64,000 bases of DNA, taken from the NCBI GenBank assembly GCA_948805675.1, contig CAQIBN010000002.1, positions 132,759-196,758 of the forward strand, written 5' to 3'. The notes under the pieces are model-generated. The model was given only the letters and a program-made list of their open reading frames with translations. It was not told where the DNA came from and ran no database searches. The stretch comes from an uncultured Clostridia bacterium. GTDB lineage: Bacteria; Bacillota; Clostridia; TANB77; CAG-508. The translations under genes were made by a program, and so were the position numbers. Shown here one piece after another: positions 15,427 to 27,524 of this stretch (the first letter of the stretch is position 1; the number at the start of each line of letters is the position of its first letter).

Positions 15427-18400
15427 ATGTTAGAACAAAATCTATTCAATTTAACAAATCCACAAAAATCAATATGGTCACAAGAACAATTTTATAAAAA
15501 TACTTCTCTAAACAATATTGGTGGAACAATAATAATTAAAGAAAAAATAAATTTTGAATTGTTAGAAAAAGCTATTAATAAATTCATTGAATTAAATGAT
15601 AGTTTTAATATTAAATTATGTTTTGATGATAATGGCTCTATAAAACAATTCTTTTCAAATTTTATTTTTCAAAAAATAGATTTAATTAATTTAAATTCAT
15701 ATGATGATTTATTAAATAAAGAAAAGGAATTAATTGAAAATCCATTTTCTTTATTAAATACCCCTTTATATAAATTTATAATGTTTAAATTTCCTGACGA
15801 AACTGGTGGTATTATTTTAATTGCTCATCATATAATTGTTGATGGTTTTGCTTGTAATTTTGTTGCAAATAAAATAGCCTATATATATAACTGTTTATTA
15901 AATAATCAACAAATTCTACCAGACTTTTACTCTTACAAAGATTATATATTATCTGAAAAGGAATATATTAAAAGCTCAAAATTCGAAAAAGATAAAAAAT
16001 ACTGGAATAAATTATTTAATGATGTACCAGAAACAGTTGCGTTATCAACATATACCAATACCTCTATTGGTACATTTGAAAATATTAATTCTTATAGAGA
16101 GATTTTTACATTAAAAAAAGACTTATTATCAAAAATAAATGACTTTTGTAATTTATATAAAATAAGTAAATATAATTTTTTTATGGCAATATATTCTTTA
16201 TATATTGGAAGAGTTAATGATGTAACTGATTTTGTTATAGGAACACCTATACTTAATAGAATAAATTTTAAAGAAAAAAATACAACAGGAATGTTTATAA
16301 ATACTATTCCTTTTAGATGTACATTTAATTCTAATATAACCTTTACTGAATATTTAAATAAAATATATATACAATCAATAAATATGTTACGTCATCAAAA
16401 ATATTCATATGAATATATATTAGATGATTTAAGAAATAAACAATCAAATATACCATCATTATATAATATATTATTGTCATATCAAATAGGAAAATCTAAT
16501 CATTCAGAAACAGACTTTAATTACACTGTTAGATGGACACATAGCTCTACTAACTCAGATGAATTAGATATACATCTTTTTGAATATGATGACACTTATA
16601 ATTCATTAAATATTGCATATGACTATCAAATTAAAAAATTTATAAAATCTGATATTATAAATATGCATTTAAGAATAATTAATATAATAAATCAAATATT
16701 AGAAAATCCTAAAATAAAATTATTAAATATTCAATTAATAACTGAAAAAGAAAAAGAATTTATATTAAATAAATATAATTCTAATATGAATATTCCAATT
16801 AATAAAACAATTATACATATGTTTGAAGAGCAAGTAATAAAAACTCCATATAATATAGCTATTTCTAAAAATGGATACAGCATAAATTTTTCTAATTTTA
16901 ATAATATGGTTAATTATGTGGCAAATTTATTAAAAAATAATGGTGTAAATATTGGAGATAAAATATGTCTATTTTTTAATAATTCAATAGAATTAGTTAT
17001 TAGTATTTTTGCTGTTTTAAAATTATCTGCATGTTATATTCCAATAGATACTTCATATCCAAATGAGAGAATAGAATATATAATAAAAAATAGTAATGCT
17101 AAATTTATTTTAACTAATTCTCTTAACAAAAATAAATTAATTAATTATTCAGATAAATATATAGTATTAAATATAGAAAATATAATACATGAGTGTAAAG
17201 ATAAAATATTTGATAATATGGAAAATAAACCTACATTAGATAATCTTGCTTATATAATTTATACATCTGGTTCAACTGGAAACCCAAAGGGAGTAAAAAT
17301 AGCAAATGAAAGTTTAGCAAATTATATTCGGATGGGCAAATAAAACATATGTAAAAAATGAAATTACTAATTTCCCATTATATTCATCTATTGCATTTGA
17401 TTTAACAGTTACATCTGTTTTTACGCCACTTGTAACTGGAAACACAATATATATTTATGAGAATTCAAATCCACAATTATTATTAAAACAAATTGTTGAT
17501 GATAAAAAAGTACAAATTTTAAAACTTACACCTGCACATTTGTCTTTACTTCAAGATATTATATCTGAAACAATAATCACTAAATTAATTGTTGGTGGTG
17601 ATATACTAACACCAGAAACATGTAAAAGAATAACTGAAATTTTTAATGATAATGTTTCTATATTTAATGAATATGGTCCAACTGAGGCTACAGTTGGATG
17701 TATGACATATATATACCAGAAAAACGATATTGATAATTATTCATCTGTTCCAATAGGAATCCCTGCAGATAATACACAAATATTATTATTAAATAGTGAT
17801 TATAATTTAGTTCCCTTTGGATATAATGGACAAATGTTTATTGGTGGAAAATGCTTAGCAAAAGGATATTTAAATTTAGATAATATAACTAATGAAAGAT
17901 TTGTTTTTTCACCTTTTAACAATGAAACTATTTACTCTACTGGAGATATTGCAAAATTATTTGATAATGGAATTATGGAATACATAGGTAGGAAAGACTT
18001 CCAGGTAAAAATTAATGGATATAGAATAGAAACTGGAGAAATACAATCTAAAATATTAAATTACAAACACATAAAAGATTGTTTTGTTAATGTAATAAAT
18101 ATTAATAATTCAAAACTATTATGTGCATACATTGTTTCTGATAATGAAATTGATATAAATGATTTAAAAAACTCTCTTATAGATTCTTTACCTAAATATA
18201 TGATTCCAAAATATTATATAAAGGTGAATGAAATTCCTTTAACTGTAAATGGAAAAATAAATAAATCATTATTACCTTTACCAAAAAAAAATGATGAAAT
18301 ACAACATATTTATCCATGTAATGAATTAGAGCAATTACTACATGACACATTTATAAAAATATTAAATATAGATAAAATTAGTGTTACACAAAATATATTT

Positions 18401-19717
18401 GATTATTTAGTAGATTCGCTTACAATAATAAAAATACAAACCAAATTGTATTCTTTAGGAATTTCTTTAGATACACAAGTTTTTTATAATTATCCAAGTA
18501 TCAGAGATATTAGTAATTATATTACACAAAAATCAGATACAAATTATAATAATGTCTCTGATTTAGAAAAAATTAAAATATCTGATATTATAATACCTAA
18601 TAATATTAATAATTATGAGTATAAAAATATATTATTTTTTGGTACAACAGGATTTTTAGGAATACATATTTTACATGAATTATTAGAAAACACAAATGCA
18701 CATATTTATTGTATTATACGTGAAAAAGATAATATAAATTCTATTGAAAGATTTAAACAAAAATATAACTTTTATTATTCTAATTTAAATTCTATTATAG
18801 ATAGAATAACACCAATAACAGGAGATTTACATGGTGATAATTTTAACTTAATAGAACAAACATACAATGAGCTGTCTAATAAAATTGACTGTGTATTTTC
18901 CTCTGCTGCAATTGTAAAACACTTTGGAAATCCTGAAGCATTTTACAAAACTAATGTATTAGGTACACAAAAAATTGTTGATTTTTGTATAAAAAATAAT
19001 GTACCTTTTCATTATATATCTACACTTTCTGTATCAGGATATGGTTTAACAGATACTCCAGATTGTGTATTTTCTGAAAATGACTTTTATATAAACCAAA
19101 AATTTAATGATAATATTTATGTAAAAAGTAAATTACAGGCAGAATCTATAATATTAAATGCATGTAAATTTAAAAATTTAAAAGCTTCAATTTATAGAAT
19201 TGGCAATATAACTAACAGATTTAATGATGGTGTATTTCAAGAAAATGCTTCAGAAAATGCCTTTTTAAATAGATTATCCACAATTATAAATTTAAATTGC
19301 ATGCCAGTTGAATTATTAGATTTCAAGTTAGAATTTACACCAGTTGATTATTGTGCTAAATTTATTGTATGTCTTAGTAAAAATATGTATAATAATTTAA
19401 ATATTTATCATTTATTTAATAATAATTTAATAACATTTAATGATTTTAATTGTATATTAAAATTATTTGGATATAAGTTAAAAATAACTACATTAAATGA
19501 ATTCAAAAATGAATTATTAAATTCAAATATAAATAGTTTTGGTATAACAAACTATTTATCAGTAATTAATAATAAAAATAATTCATCATTAATTATAAAT
19601 AATAATTATACAAATAAATTATTAAATAATTATAATTTAAATTGGCCTAATATTACATCAGAGTACATAGAAAAAATAATTATATATTTAAAAAAATACA
19701 ACTTTATAGGAGATTGA
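15427..19717 (+). CDS. Single-module NRPS (C-A-T-reductase), with in-frame CGG and +1 frameshift
   Basis: About 1,429 residues after frame correction. The condensation domain carries HHIIVDG near residue 135. The adenylation domain begins near residue 450 (YTSGSTGNPKGV, NEYGPTEATVGC, YSTGDIA, NGYRIETGE, VNGKINKS). The carrier domain has the phosphopantetheine serine in DYLVDSLTI, and the C-terminal thioester reductase the NAD(P) site FFGTTGFLGIHIL. At codon 635 the frame meets CGG (17329-17331) and would stop three codons later. Skipping the C gives Ile-Gly-Trp-Ala-Asn and full A-domain sequence. Reductive release predicts an aldehyde or alcohol; one module suggests an acylated amino acid. 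Its stop is followed directly by the kinase gene. Confidence 0.85.
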
Positions 19718-19718
19718 A

Positions 19719-21723
19719 ATGAAAAATAAAAATACATACACAAATAAAACTAATATTTCTTATAATAAATTATCTCTTTTTAATAGTTTAATAGCATTAG
19801 TATTAGTAATAATTTTATATTTTGTTTTACCCAAAATATTGAATTATCCTAGTAATACTATTGATAATGATTTTCAGATTAAAGTTGTTGGTATTACTTA
19901 TACTTCACAATTTATAATACTTGCAACTTTAATAGTAGGATTTATATATTTTTTTGTAAGATTAATATACAAAAAATTATATATTGGAATTTTAGGTTCT
20001 AAAGACTCTATTATAAATACAAGAAAAAAATGTTTTAATATTCAATATATTGTTCTACTTGTAGAAGTAATTTTACCTACTACTTTATGCTTTATATTAT
20101 TAATTATTTTTAAAACAAATATAGATTTATTATTAAGAATTTGTATTGTAATATTTTCTTTTGCCTCAATATTTGGTATAACATCTTATATGATTAGTAG
20201 AGCCTTTTTTAGAAATTTGTTAATTAATACATCTAATTATTCTAAAAATGACCTAAATACTATTAGAATTAGTACACCATTAAAATTATTAATTCTAACA
20301 TTACCATTATTTATATGTTCTTTTGTTTTAATATTATTAATAAGTACTACTACAATGACAATAGAAAAAGGAAATTTATTATATAATTTCTACAAACAAG
20401 AGTTAATTAATTCTTTAGATGAAGAAAATCTATCTTTAGAAGATATAAAAAATAAATTCAATTTTTTTGAATATAAATCAGAAAATGATTTTGCCTTAAT
20501 TATGGATGCAGAAACTGGAGAACTAATTTATAAAAGTAAAGACTTAAATATAGCAGATGAATCATTTTTATCTAATTATACATTATCTTATTATGATGAA
20601 AATAATGGACAATGTTTTGAATATTATGGCCAAACAACACAATCATGTATGCATAAAGTAACTCTAAATGAAGGCGTATATTATATTGGTATACATTTTG
20701 AAACATCTTCAAATACTATATTTTTACCATATTTTATTTGTATAACTATTTTAATTATTTTTATCATAATTTATATATCTTATATTGGAAAAACAATATC
20801 AAATGATATTACTAATATTACTAATGGAATGAATTCAATATTGAATTTAAATAATATATCAAATGCAAAAAATTTACCAATTACCTCAAATGACGAATTT
20901 GGTGATTTAACTATTTCATATAATAAGATTCAAGATTTAACAATGTTACATATTAAGCAAATTGAATATAATCAAGATAAATTAATGGAACAAGAACGTT
21001 TAGCTTCACTTGGACAATTAATTGGTGGAATAGCTCATAACCTAAAAACCCCTATAATGTCAATCTCTGGTGCATCTATAGGATTAGAAGATTTGATTCA
21101 GGAATATAATGATTCAATAGGTGATTCTGAAGTAACTAATGAAGACCATCATGAAATAGTAAATGAAATGAATGAATGGGTAAGAAAAATAAAAACATAT
21201 ACAGAATATATGTCTGATATTATAACTACAGTAAAAGGTCAAGTTGTTACATTATCTAATACTTCTACAGACTCTTTTACAATAGAAGAACTCTTAAAAA
21301 GTATAGATATTTTAATGAAACATGAATTAAAAAATGCTTTAATATCTTTAGATATTATATTAGAAATACCAGATAATTTATCTTTACATGGTAATATAAA
21401 TAGTTTAGTACAAGTAATTAATAATATGATTTCTAATTCTATTCAAGCATATAATGGTAAATCAAATGAAAAAATAGATTTAATATTACAAAAACAAGAT
21501 AGTAATATTATTATTTCTATAAAAGATTATGCATCTGGAATCTCAAAAGAGGTTCAAGACAAATTATTTAATGAGATGATTACGACTAAAGGTAAAAATG
21601 GAACTGGACTTCGGATTATTCATGTCATATTCTACTATTAAAGCTCACTTTAATGGTAATATTGAATTCCAATCTAAAGAAGGAGTGGGAACTACTTTTA
21701 TTATTACTATACCAATTAATTAA
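19719..21723 (+). CDS. Membrane sensor histidine kinase, with in-frame CGG and +1 frameshift
   Basis: 667 residues after correction. About six membrane helices: five in the first 210 residues, then an extracellular sensor of about 110 residues, then one more helix. A HAMP-like linker and HisKA domain follow, with the phospho-acceptor in GGIAHNLKTP, then an HATPase_c domain. Codon 632 is CGG (21612-21614) inside the G2 box. Unshifted it reads GTGLR and soon ends; skipping C gives GTGLGLFMSYS and IEFQSKEGVGTTFIITIP to TAA at 21721. The restored Gly is nearly invariant in histidine kinases. It starts one base after the NRPS stop, with TAGGAGA upstream. Confidence 0.88.
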
Positions 21724-21764
21724 TATTAATGTATCAATTAAAATCTTATGTACTTAAATCTACT

Positions 21765-21805
21765 AAAAGCAATAAATTTTAAACTTTTTATTGCTTTTTT
21801 TATTT
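21765..21805 (+). terminator. Terminator after the NRPS-kinase operon
   Basis: AAAAGCAATAAA pairs with TTTATTGCTTTT, followed by more T. It lies past the frame-corrected kinase stop, which supports the longer kinase product. Confidence 0.88.
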
Positions 21806-21854
21806 TTTATTAATATAATAAATTTGATATTAAGAGATAAAAGGTTGTGTTGTT

Positions 21855-22904
21855 ATGAGAAAAAATAAACAAACTATTATATCATCTAATTACAGAATTA
21901 TAGCAGTAGATGATGAAATTGGCATTATTGACTCTTTATCTATTTTTCTAAAAAAATCTGGATACGATTTTGTTGGTGTTACAAACCCAATGGAAGCCTT
22001 AGAAAAAATTAGAACTGAACATTTTGACCTTATGATATTGGATTTTATTATGACCCCTATCCATGGAGATAAACTTGTTGAGGAAATAAGAAAATTTAAT
22101 AAAGAACTTTATATACTTTTACTAACTGGTCACAAAGATTTAGCTCCTCCTCTAGAAACAATTAAAAGATTAGATATACAGGGCTATTGTGAAAAAAGTG
22201 ATAAATTTGACCAACTTCTATTGCTAATAGAATCAGGAATAAAATCAATTTCACAAATGAATCTAATAAAACAAATGAATGAAGAACTTTCTAATACATA
22301 TAATGAATTAGAAAGAGCCTATTTAGATAGTATAGAAACACTAAGATATACAGTAGAGGCAAAAGACCCTTATACTTCTGGACATTCTAATAGAGTTGCG
22401 AAATACTCAGAACTAATAGGAAAATATCTAAACTTATCAGAACAAGATTTAAAAACACTACATATAGGAGGATTATTTCATGATATTGGTAAAATAGGAA
22501 TTCCAGATAGCATTCTACTTAAAGACTCATCTCTTACAACAGATGAATATTCTCAAATAAAAAATCACCCTGCAATTGGAGCACATATTTTGTGTAATGC
22601 TAAAATTTTTAAAGATATAATTCCTATAGTTAAACATCATCACGAAAAATATAATGGAACAGGGTATCCATCTCAATTAATAGGTGATGATATTCCATAT
22701 CTAGCTCGAATTACTGCTATATCTGATTCTTTTGATGCCATGTCATCAAAAAGAAACTATCGTAATGAATTAACATTAGATAATATAATATTAGAAATAG
22801 AAAATAACAAAGGAATTCAATTTGATCCTAACATAGCAGATGTATTTTTGGACATTCTAAAAAATAATTATAGTGAAATAGAAAAAATAAAAAATCAGAT
22901 TTAA
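21855..22904 (+). CDS. Response regulator with HD-GYP output domain
   Basis: 349 residues. Receiver domain with acidic pair VDDE and phospho-acceptor Asp in MILDFIMTP. A coiled linker of about 50 residues (MNEELSNTYNELERAY) leads to an HD-GYP domain with HSNRVAKYS, HDIGKIGIP and HHEKYNGTGYP, all key metal and GYP residues present. HD-GYP proteins hydrolyse cyclic di-GMP. It lies just after the kinase and is its likely partner, although a terminator separates them. Confidence 0.92.
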   Translation: MRKNKQTIISSNYRIIAVDDEIGIIDSLSIFLKKSGYDFVGVTNPMEALEKIRTEHFDLMILDFIMTPIHGDKLVEEIRKFNKELYILLLTGHKDLAPPLETIKRLDIQGYCEKSDKFDQLLLLIESGIKSISQMNLIKQMNEELSNTYNELERAYLDSIETLRYTVEAKDPYTSGHSNRVAKYSELIGKYLNLSEQDLKTLHIGGLFHDIGKIGIPDSILLKDSSLTTDEYSQIKNHPAIGAHILCNAKIFKDIIPIVKHHHEKYNGTGYPSQLIGDDIPYLARITAISDSFDAMSSKRNYRNELTLDNIILEIENNKGIQFDPNIADVFLDILKNNYSEIEKIKNQI

Positions 22905-22920
22905 TATTTTCTGTAAAATA

Positions 22921-22954
22921 AAAAGAATAGTTAATATTTTTTAACCATTCTTTT
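22921..22954. terminator. Terminator after the HD-GYP gene
   Basis: AAAAGAAT, GTTAA and their complements form an interrupted stem around TATTTT, followed by a T tract; convergent with the tex gene. Confidence 0.75.
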
Positions 22955-23037
22955 TATTTTATATATTAAAATTAATTATTTCATTAATAAAGTTATATAA
23001 TGTTTTTATATTTTATTATTTGTTTTAAATAAATTAT

Positions 23038-25188
23038 TTATATTCTCATACTTAAACTTACCTTTTGTCTTTCTAAATCTAATTTTATTACTTTTACTTT
23101 AACAATATCTCCTATAGACACAACATCAGAAGGGTTTTTCACAAAATTGTCACTAAGCTCTGATATATGAACTAATCCATCATGTTTTACTCCTATATCT
23201 ACAAAAGCTCCAAAATCTATTACATTTCTTACTGTGCCATTTAAAATCATGCCTTCTTTTAAATCTTCGAATTTCAATACATCATTTCTTAAAATTGGTT
23301 TTGGCATTTCATCTCTTGGATCTCTACCTGGTTTAGAAAGTTCATCAATTATATCTTTTAGTGTCATTTCACCCACACTAAGTCTTTTAGACATATTTTC
23401 AATATTTATACTATTTAATTTTACTTTTAGCTCCTTTAATTTCTCTTTATCCATTAAATCTTCCTTCTTATACCCAACCTCTGCAAGTAATTTTTCTGCT
23501 TGTTCATAACTCTCTGGATGTACTGCTGTAATTTCTATTGGATTTTTGCCATCAAATATACGTATAAATCCTGCACACTGCTCAAATGCTACCTTTCCAA
23601 GTTTTGGCACCTTTAATAACTGTTTCCTCTCTTTTAACATTCCATTTTCATCTCTATATTTTACTATATTATTTGCTATAGTTTTGTTTATACCAGATAC
23701 ATATGATAGAAGTGATGGTGTTGCAGTATTTACATCTACCCCAACTTTATTTACAGCATCTTCCACAACTCCTGTTAAAATCTCTGCTAATTTCTTCTGG
23801 TTTACATCATGTTGATATTGACCGACACCAATTGCCTTTGGGTCAATTTTTACAAGTTCTGCTAATGGGTCTTGTAATCTTCTTGCAATTGATATGGCAC
23901 CTCTTAATGATACATTTATATCTGGGTATTCTTCTGTAGCAAGTTTTGATGCTGAATAAACTGAAGCACCAGCTTCACTCACAATTGCATAATGAACATC
24001 TTCTTCTACTTCTTTTATTAAATCTGCAACAAACATTTCTGATTCACGAGATGCTGTTCCATTACCAATTGCAATCATATTAATATTATAAGTAGTAATT
24101 AGTTTCTTTAATTCTTTTTTTGCTCCAGCCACATCATTTTGCGGTTCTGTAGGATATACTGTTGTAGTTTCCAATAATTTTCCTGTTTCATCTATTACTG
24201 CTATTTTACAACCAGTTCTATATGCTGGGTCAAATCCCATTACTGTTAAATTTTTTAATGGAGCACCAAGTAATAACTGTTTTGCATTTTTACCAAATAC
24301 TTTTATAGCTTGCTCCTCAGCTTTTTCTGTTAAATCTGAACGTATTTCTCTTTCTACAGACGGTTCTATTAATCTCTTAAAACTATCTTGAATAGATTCA
24401 ATTAAATATGTAGCATACTGGCTATTAAAATCTTTAATAATATCTTTTTGTATAAAATTAAGTATTGCATCTTCAGGTTTGTCTATTTTTATTTTTAAAA
24501 ATTCCTCTTTTTCTCCTCTATTAATTGCTAATATTCTATGACTTGGTATTCTATTAACTTTTTCTGAAAAATCATAATACATCTCATAACTTGATTTTTC
24601 ATCTTTGATTGCCTTAGTTGTGATAACACCTTCTCTATAGTATATTCTTTTTATTTCTTTTCTATAATTGGCATTATCTGAAATATTTTCAGCAATAATA
24701 TCCTTTGCTCCTGAAATTGCGCCTTCTATTGTATTTACACCTTTTTCTTCATTTATAAACTCTTTAGCAATATCCTCTATACTGCTTGTTTCATGTTGTT
24801 TAAAAATAATATTGGCTAACTCCTCTAATCCTTTTTCTTTTGCAATAGTTGCTCTTGTCCTTTTCTTTTGTTTATATGGTCTATATATATCTTCAACTTC
24901 TGCAAGTATCTTAGCATCTTGTAATGCTATTATTATTTCATTAGTTAACTTTCCTTGCTCTTCTATAGATTTTTTTACTTCTTCTTTTCTTGTTTCAAGG
25001 TTTCTAAGATATGTTAGTCTTTCACCTAATTCTCTTAAAATTTCGTCACTTAACCCCCCAGTTACTTCTTTTCTATATCTAGCTATAAAAGGAATTGTAT
25101 TTCCTTCATCTATTAATTTAACAGTTGCCTCAACTTGTGATTCCTTTATATTTAATTCTTTTGCAATAGTTTCATTAATTAAACTCAT
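23038..25188 (-). CDS. tex: Tex-family RNA-binding protein
   Basis: 716 residues, the normal size for Tex, an S1-domain protein linked to transcription and RNA handling. It has the Tex N-terminal helical domain, a YqgF-like RNase H fold (VMGFDPAYRTGCKIAVID near residue 320), helix-hairpin-helix motifs (TPSLLSYVSGI) and a C-terminal S1 domain (GMILNGTVRNVIDFGAFVDIG). The start has an AGGAAGG site. Monocistronic. Confidence 0.95.
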   Translation of the reverse strand: MSLINETIAKELNIKESQVEATVKLIDEGNTIPFIARYRKEVTGGLSDEILRELGERLTYLRNLETRKEEVKKSIEEQGKLTNEIIIALQDAKILAEVEDIYRPYKQKKRTRATIAKEKGLEELANIIFKQHETSSIEDIAKEFINEEKGVNTIEGAISGAKDIIAENISDNANYRKEIKRIYYREGVITTKAIKDEKSSYEMYYDFSEKVNRIPSHRILAINRGEKEEFLKIKIDKPEDAILNFIQKDIIKDFNSQYATYLIESIQDSFKRLIEPSVEREIRSDLTEKAEEQAIKVFGKNAKQLLLGAPLKNLTVMGFDPAYRTGCKIAVIDETGKLLETTTVYPTEPQNDVAGAKKELKKLITTYNINMIAIGNGTASRESEMFVADLIKEVEEDVHYAIVSEAGASVYSASKLATEEYPDINVSLRGAISIARRLQDPLAELVKIDPKAIGVGQYQHDVNQKKLAEILTGVVEDAVNKVGVDVNTATPSLLSYVSGINKTIANNIVKYRDENGMLKERKQLLKVPKLGKVAFEQCAGFIRIFDGKNPIEITAVHPESYEQAEKLLAEVGYKKEDLMDKEKLKELKVKLNSINIENMSKRLSVGEMTLKDIIDELSKPGRDPRDEMPKPILRNDVLKFEDLKEGMILNGTVRNVIDFGAFVDIGVKHDGLVHISELSDNFVKNPSDVVSIGDIVKVKVIKLDLERQKVSLSMRI

Positions 25189-25564
25189 AATTTATTCCTT
25201 CCTTCTCCATTATTATTGGTATTATATCAAAGAGGAAACTTTATTTCAATAAAAATATTTACTATAAAACATTAACTATTATATAATAAATTTTCTCTAT
25301 CTTTCTATTTAAACACTTACATATTTACTCAGAACAATAGCAGTATGAATTATATTTTATACTTTATTAATCCTCATATAGCACATATTCAATTGTCTGT
25401 GTACTAATTTTGTAAAAGATTGCGTAGAATTATTTTATATAATATAAAAACTCTATTAATATAACTTTGCTCTGTACTATAACTTTACTATTATATAAAA
25501 AGAACCCAAATTATTAGATTTATTTTCTAATAATTTAAGTTCAATTTATTATATTTATTTTAAT
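25189..25564. other. AT-rich spacer with a terminator (25495-25542)
   Basis: No gene is visible. At its right end GAAC, AAATTATTAGA, their complements and a following T run on the minus strand form the terminator of the ABC-F gene. The upstream part of the spacer holds the tex leader. Confidence 0.6.
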
Positions 25565-27145
25565 TTATTCAATTCCCAAATATTCATTATATGTAACTTC
25601 TCTATCAATTAATTTATCTTGTTTAATATCAATAATCCTATTAGCAACAGTTTGCATTAATTGGTGGTCATGTGATGTGAATATAATATTACCTTTAAAT
25701 TTTGTCATTCCATCATTAAGAGCTGTAATGCTTTCCATATCTAAATGGTTAGTTGGTTCATCAAAAATTAAAAAGTTAGAACCCGAAAGCATCATTTTAG
25801 AAAGAACACATCTAACCTTCTCTCCTCCTGATAAAACATTAACCTTTTTTAAAGCTTCTTCTCCAGAAAACAACATTCTACCTAAAAAACTTCTCACATA
25901 TGTTTCATCTGGATCCTTCGAATATCCTCTAAGCCAATCTGTAATACTTAAATCAGATTCAAATAAATAACTATTATCTTTTGGGAAATAATTATTTGTT
26001 ATAGTAGTACCCCAAATAAGTTCTCCTTCATCTGGTTCTACTTCTCCCGCAATTATTTGAAATAGTAATGTTTTTGCATTTTCATTATCTGCTAGAAATG
26101 CAATTTTATCGTCTTGTTTTACTGTAAATGAAATATTGTCTAATAATTTCTCACCATTTATTGTTTTTGATACATTTTTTACTTGCAAAATCTCCTTTCC
26201 AGGTTCTCTATCTGGTTTAAAATCTATATATGGATATTTTCTATTTGATGGCTTAATTTCATCCAATTCGATTTTCTCCAATGATTTTTTTCTTGATGTT
26301 GCTTGTTTAGACTTTGATGCATTTGCACTAAATCTTGCAATAAAAGCTTGTAACTCTTTTATCTTTTCTTCTTTCTTTTTATTAGCATCTCTCATTTGTT
26401 TTAATACTAATTGACTTGACTCATACCAGAAATCATAATTTCCTGGATAAACCTTTATTTTTCCAAAATCGACATCTGCAATGTGTGTACAAACTTTATT
26501 TAAAAAATAACGGTCATGTGATACAACAATAACAGTATTTTCAAAATTAATTAAAAATTCCTCTAACCAATTAATACTTTTTAAATCTAAATCGTTAGTT
26601 GGCTCATCTAATAATAGTATATCTGGATTTCCAAATAAACTTTGTGCAAGTAATACCTTCACCTTTTCTTTAGCTTCTATTTCACTCATTTTTTTATAAT
26701 GTTTCTCTGGTTCTATTCCTAAATCATTTAAAAGCATTGCACTATCAGATTCTGCATTCCATCCATCCAATTCTGCAAACCTCTCTTCTAGTTTTGCAAC
26801 TTTCATTCCGTCTTCTTCTGAAAAATCTGGTTTTGAGTATATTGCATCTTTTTGTTTCATAATATTATATAATTCTTCATTTCCCATAATAACTGTTTCT
26901 ATTACACTATATTCTTCAAATGCAAAATGGTCCTGCTTTAATACTGATAATCTTTCTCCTTTATCTAAAGTAACTTCACCTTTACTTGGTTCTATCTCTC
27001 CAGATAAAACTTTTAAAAATGTCGACTTTCCTGCACCATTTGCACCAATAATTCCATAGCAACATCCCTTATTGAATTTAATATTTACATCTTCAAATAA
27101 TGTTCTTTTTCCAAATCGTACAGTAACTCCATTTGTATTTAACAT
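25565..27145 (-). CDS. ABC-F family ATPase (YkpA/YbiT type)
   Basis: 526 residues with two ATPase domains and no membrane part. ABC-F proteins act on the ribosome in translation control or antibiotic protection. The first domain has GANGAGKST and LLDEPTNDLD; the second has the signature LSGGEKVRC and FDEPTNHLD. Its Walker A is degenerate (LADNENAKTLL), as is usual in this subgroup. A charged linker (KKKEEKIKELQAF, then SKSKQATSRKK) is the interdomain arm. Confidence 0.9.
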   Translation of the reverse strand: MLNTNGVTVRFGKRTLFEDVNIKFNKGCCYGIIGANGAGKSTFLKVLSGEIEPSKGEVTLDKGERLSVLKQDHFAFEEYSVIETVIMGNEELYNIMKQKDAIYSKPDFSEEDGMKVAKLEERFAELDGWNAESDSAMLLNDLGIEPEKHYKKMSEIEAKEKVKVLLAQSLFGNPDILLLDEPTNDLDLKSINWLEEFLINFENTVIVVSHDRYFLNKVCTHIADVDFGKIKVYPGNYDFWYESSQLVLKQMRDANKKKEEKIKELQAFIARFSANASKSKQATSRKKSLEKIELDEIKPSNRKYPYIDFKPDREPGKEILQVKNVSKTINGEKLLDNISFTVKQDDKIAFLADNENAKTLLFQIIAGEVEPDEGELIWGTTITNNYFPKDNSYLFESDLSITDWLRGYSKDPDETYVRSFLGRMLFSGEEALKKVNVLSGGEKVRCVLSKMMLSGSNFLIFDEPTNHLDMESITALNDGMTKFKGNIIFTSHDHQLMQTVANRIIDIKQDKLIDREVTYNEYLGIE

Positions 27146-27215
27146 TTTATTTCCTCCTAGAATTCAATTTGTTTTATATTATACCTTATTTTACCAGATT
27201 TTTCAATAAAACAAA

Positions 27216-27253
27216 AAATATAGTACAAAATATTTTTATCTTGTACTATATTT
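27216..27253 (-). terminator. Terminator of the DUF378 gene
   Basis: AAATATAGTACAA pairs exactly with TTGTACTATATTT around a 12-base loop; on the minus strand it is followed by TTTTTTG. Confidence 0.85.
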
Positions 27254-27255
27254 GC

Positions 27256-27447
27256 TTAATCTCTGTCAAATAATAATTTTATTCCCCATAATCCTGATAT
27301 TCCTACTAACACATATATTATTTTAGATATTAAACTAGCAGTTCCAAATATTGTATCTACTAAATTAAAATTAAATAGTCCAATTAATCCCCAATTAATT
27401 GCTCCAATTACTATTAAAAGTAGTGCTATTTTATCAATTATTTTCAT
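27256..27447 (-). CDS. DUF378 small membrane protein
   Basis: About 63 residues from ATG 27447, which has GAGGTGA upstream. Two membrane helices with the family pattern LLIVIGAINWGLIGLF and NLVDTIFG...ISKIIYVLVGISGLWGI. Function unknown; widespread in Firmicutes. Confidence 0.9.
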   Translation of the reverse strand: MKIIDKIALLLIVIGAINWGLIGLFNFNLVDTIFGTASLISKIIYVLVGISGLWGIKLLFDRD

Positions 27448-27524
27448 GAACAATCACCTCTATTGTCAATTTCTACTTTTATCTTTACCAATATAAAAAA
27501 AATTATTCATAAAAATAATATTTT

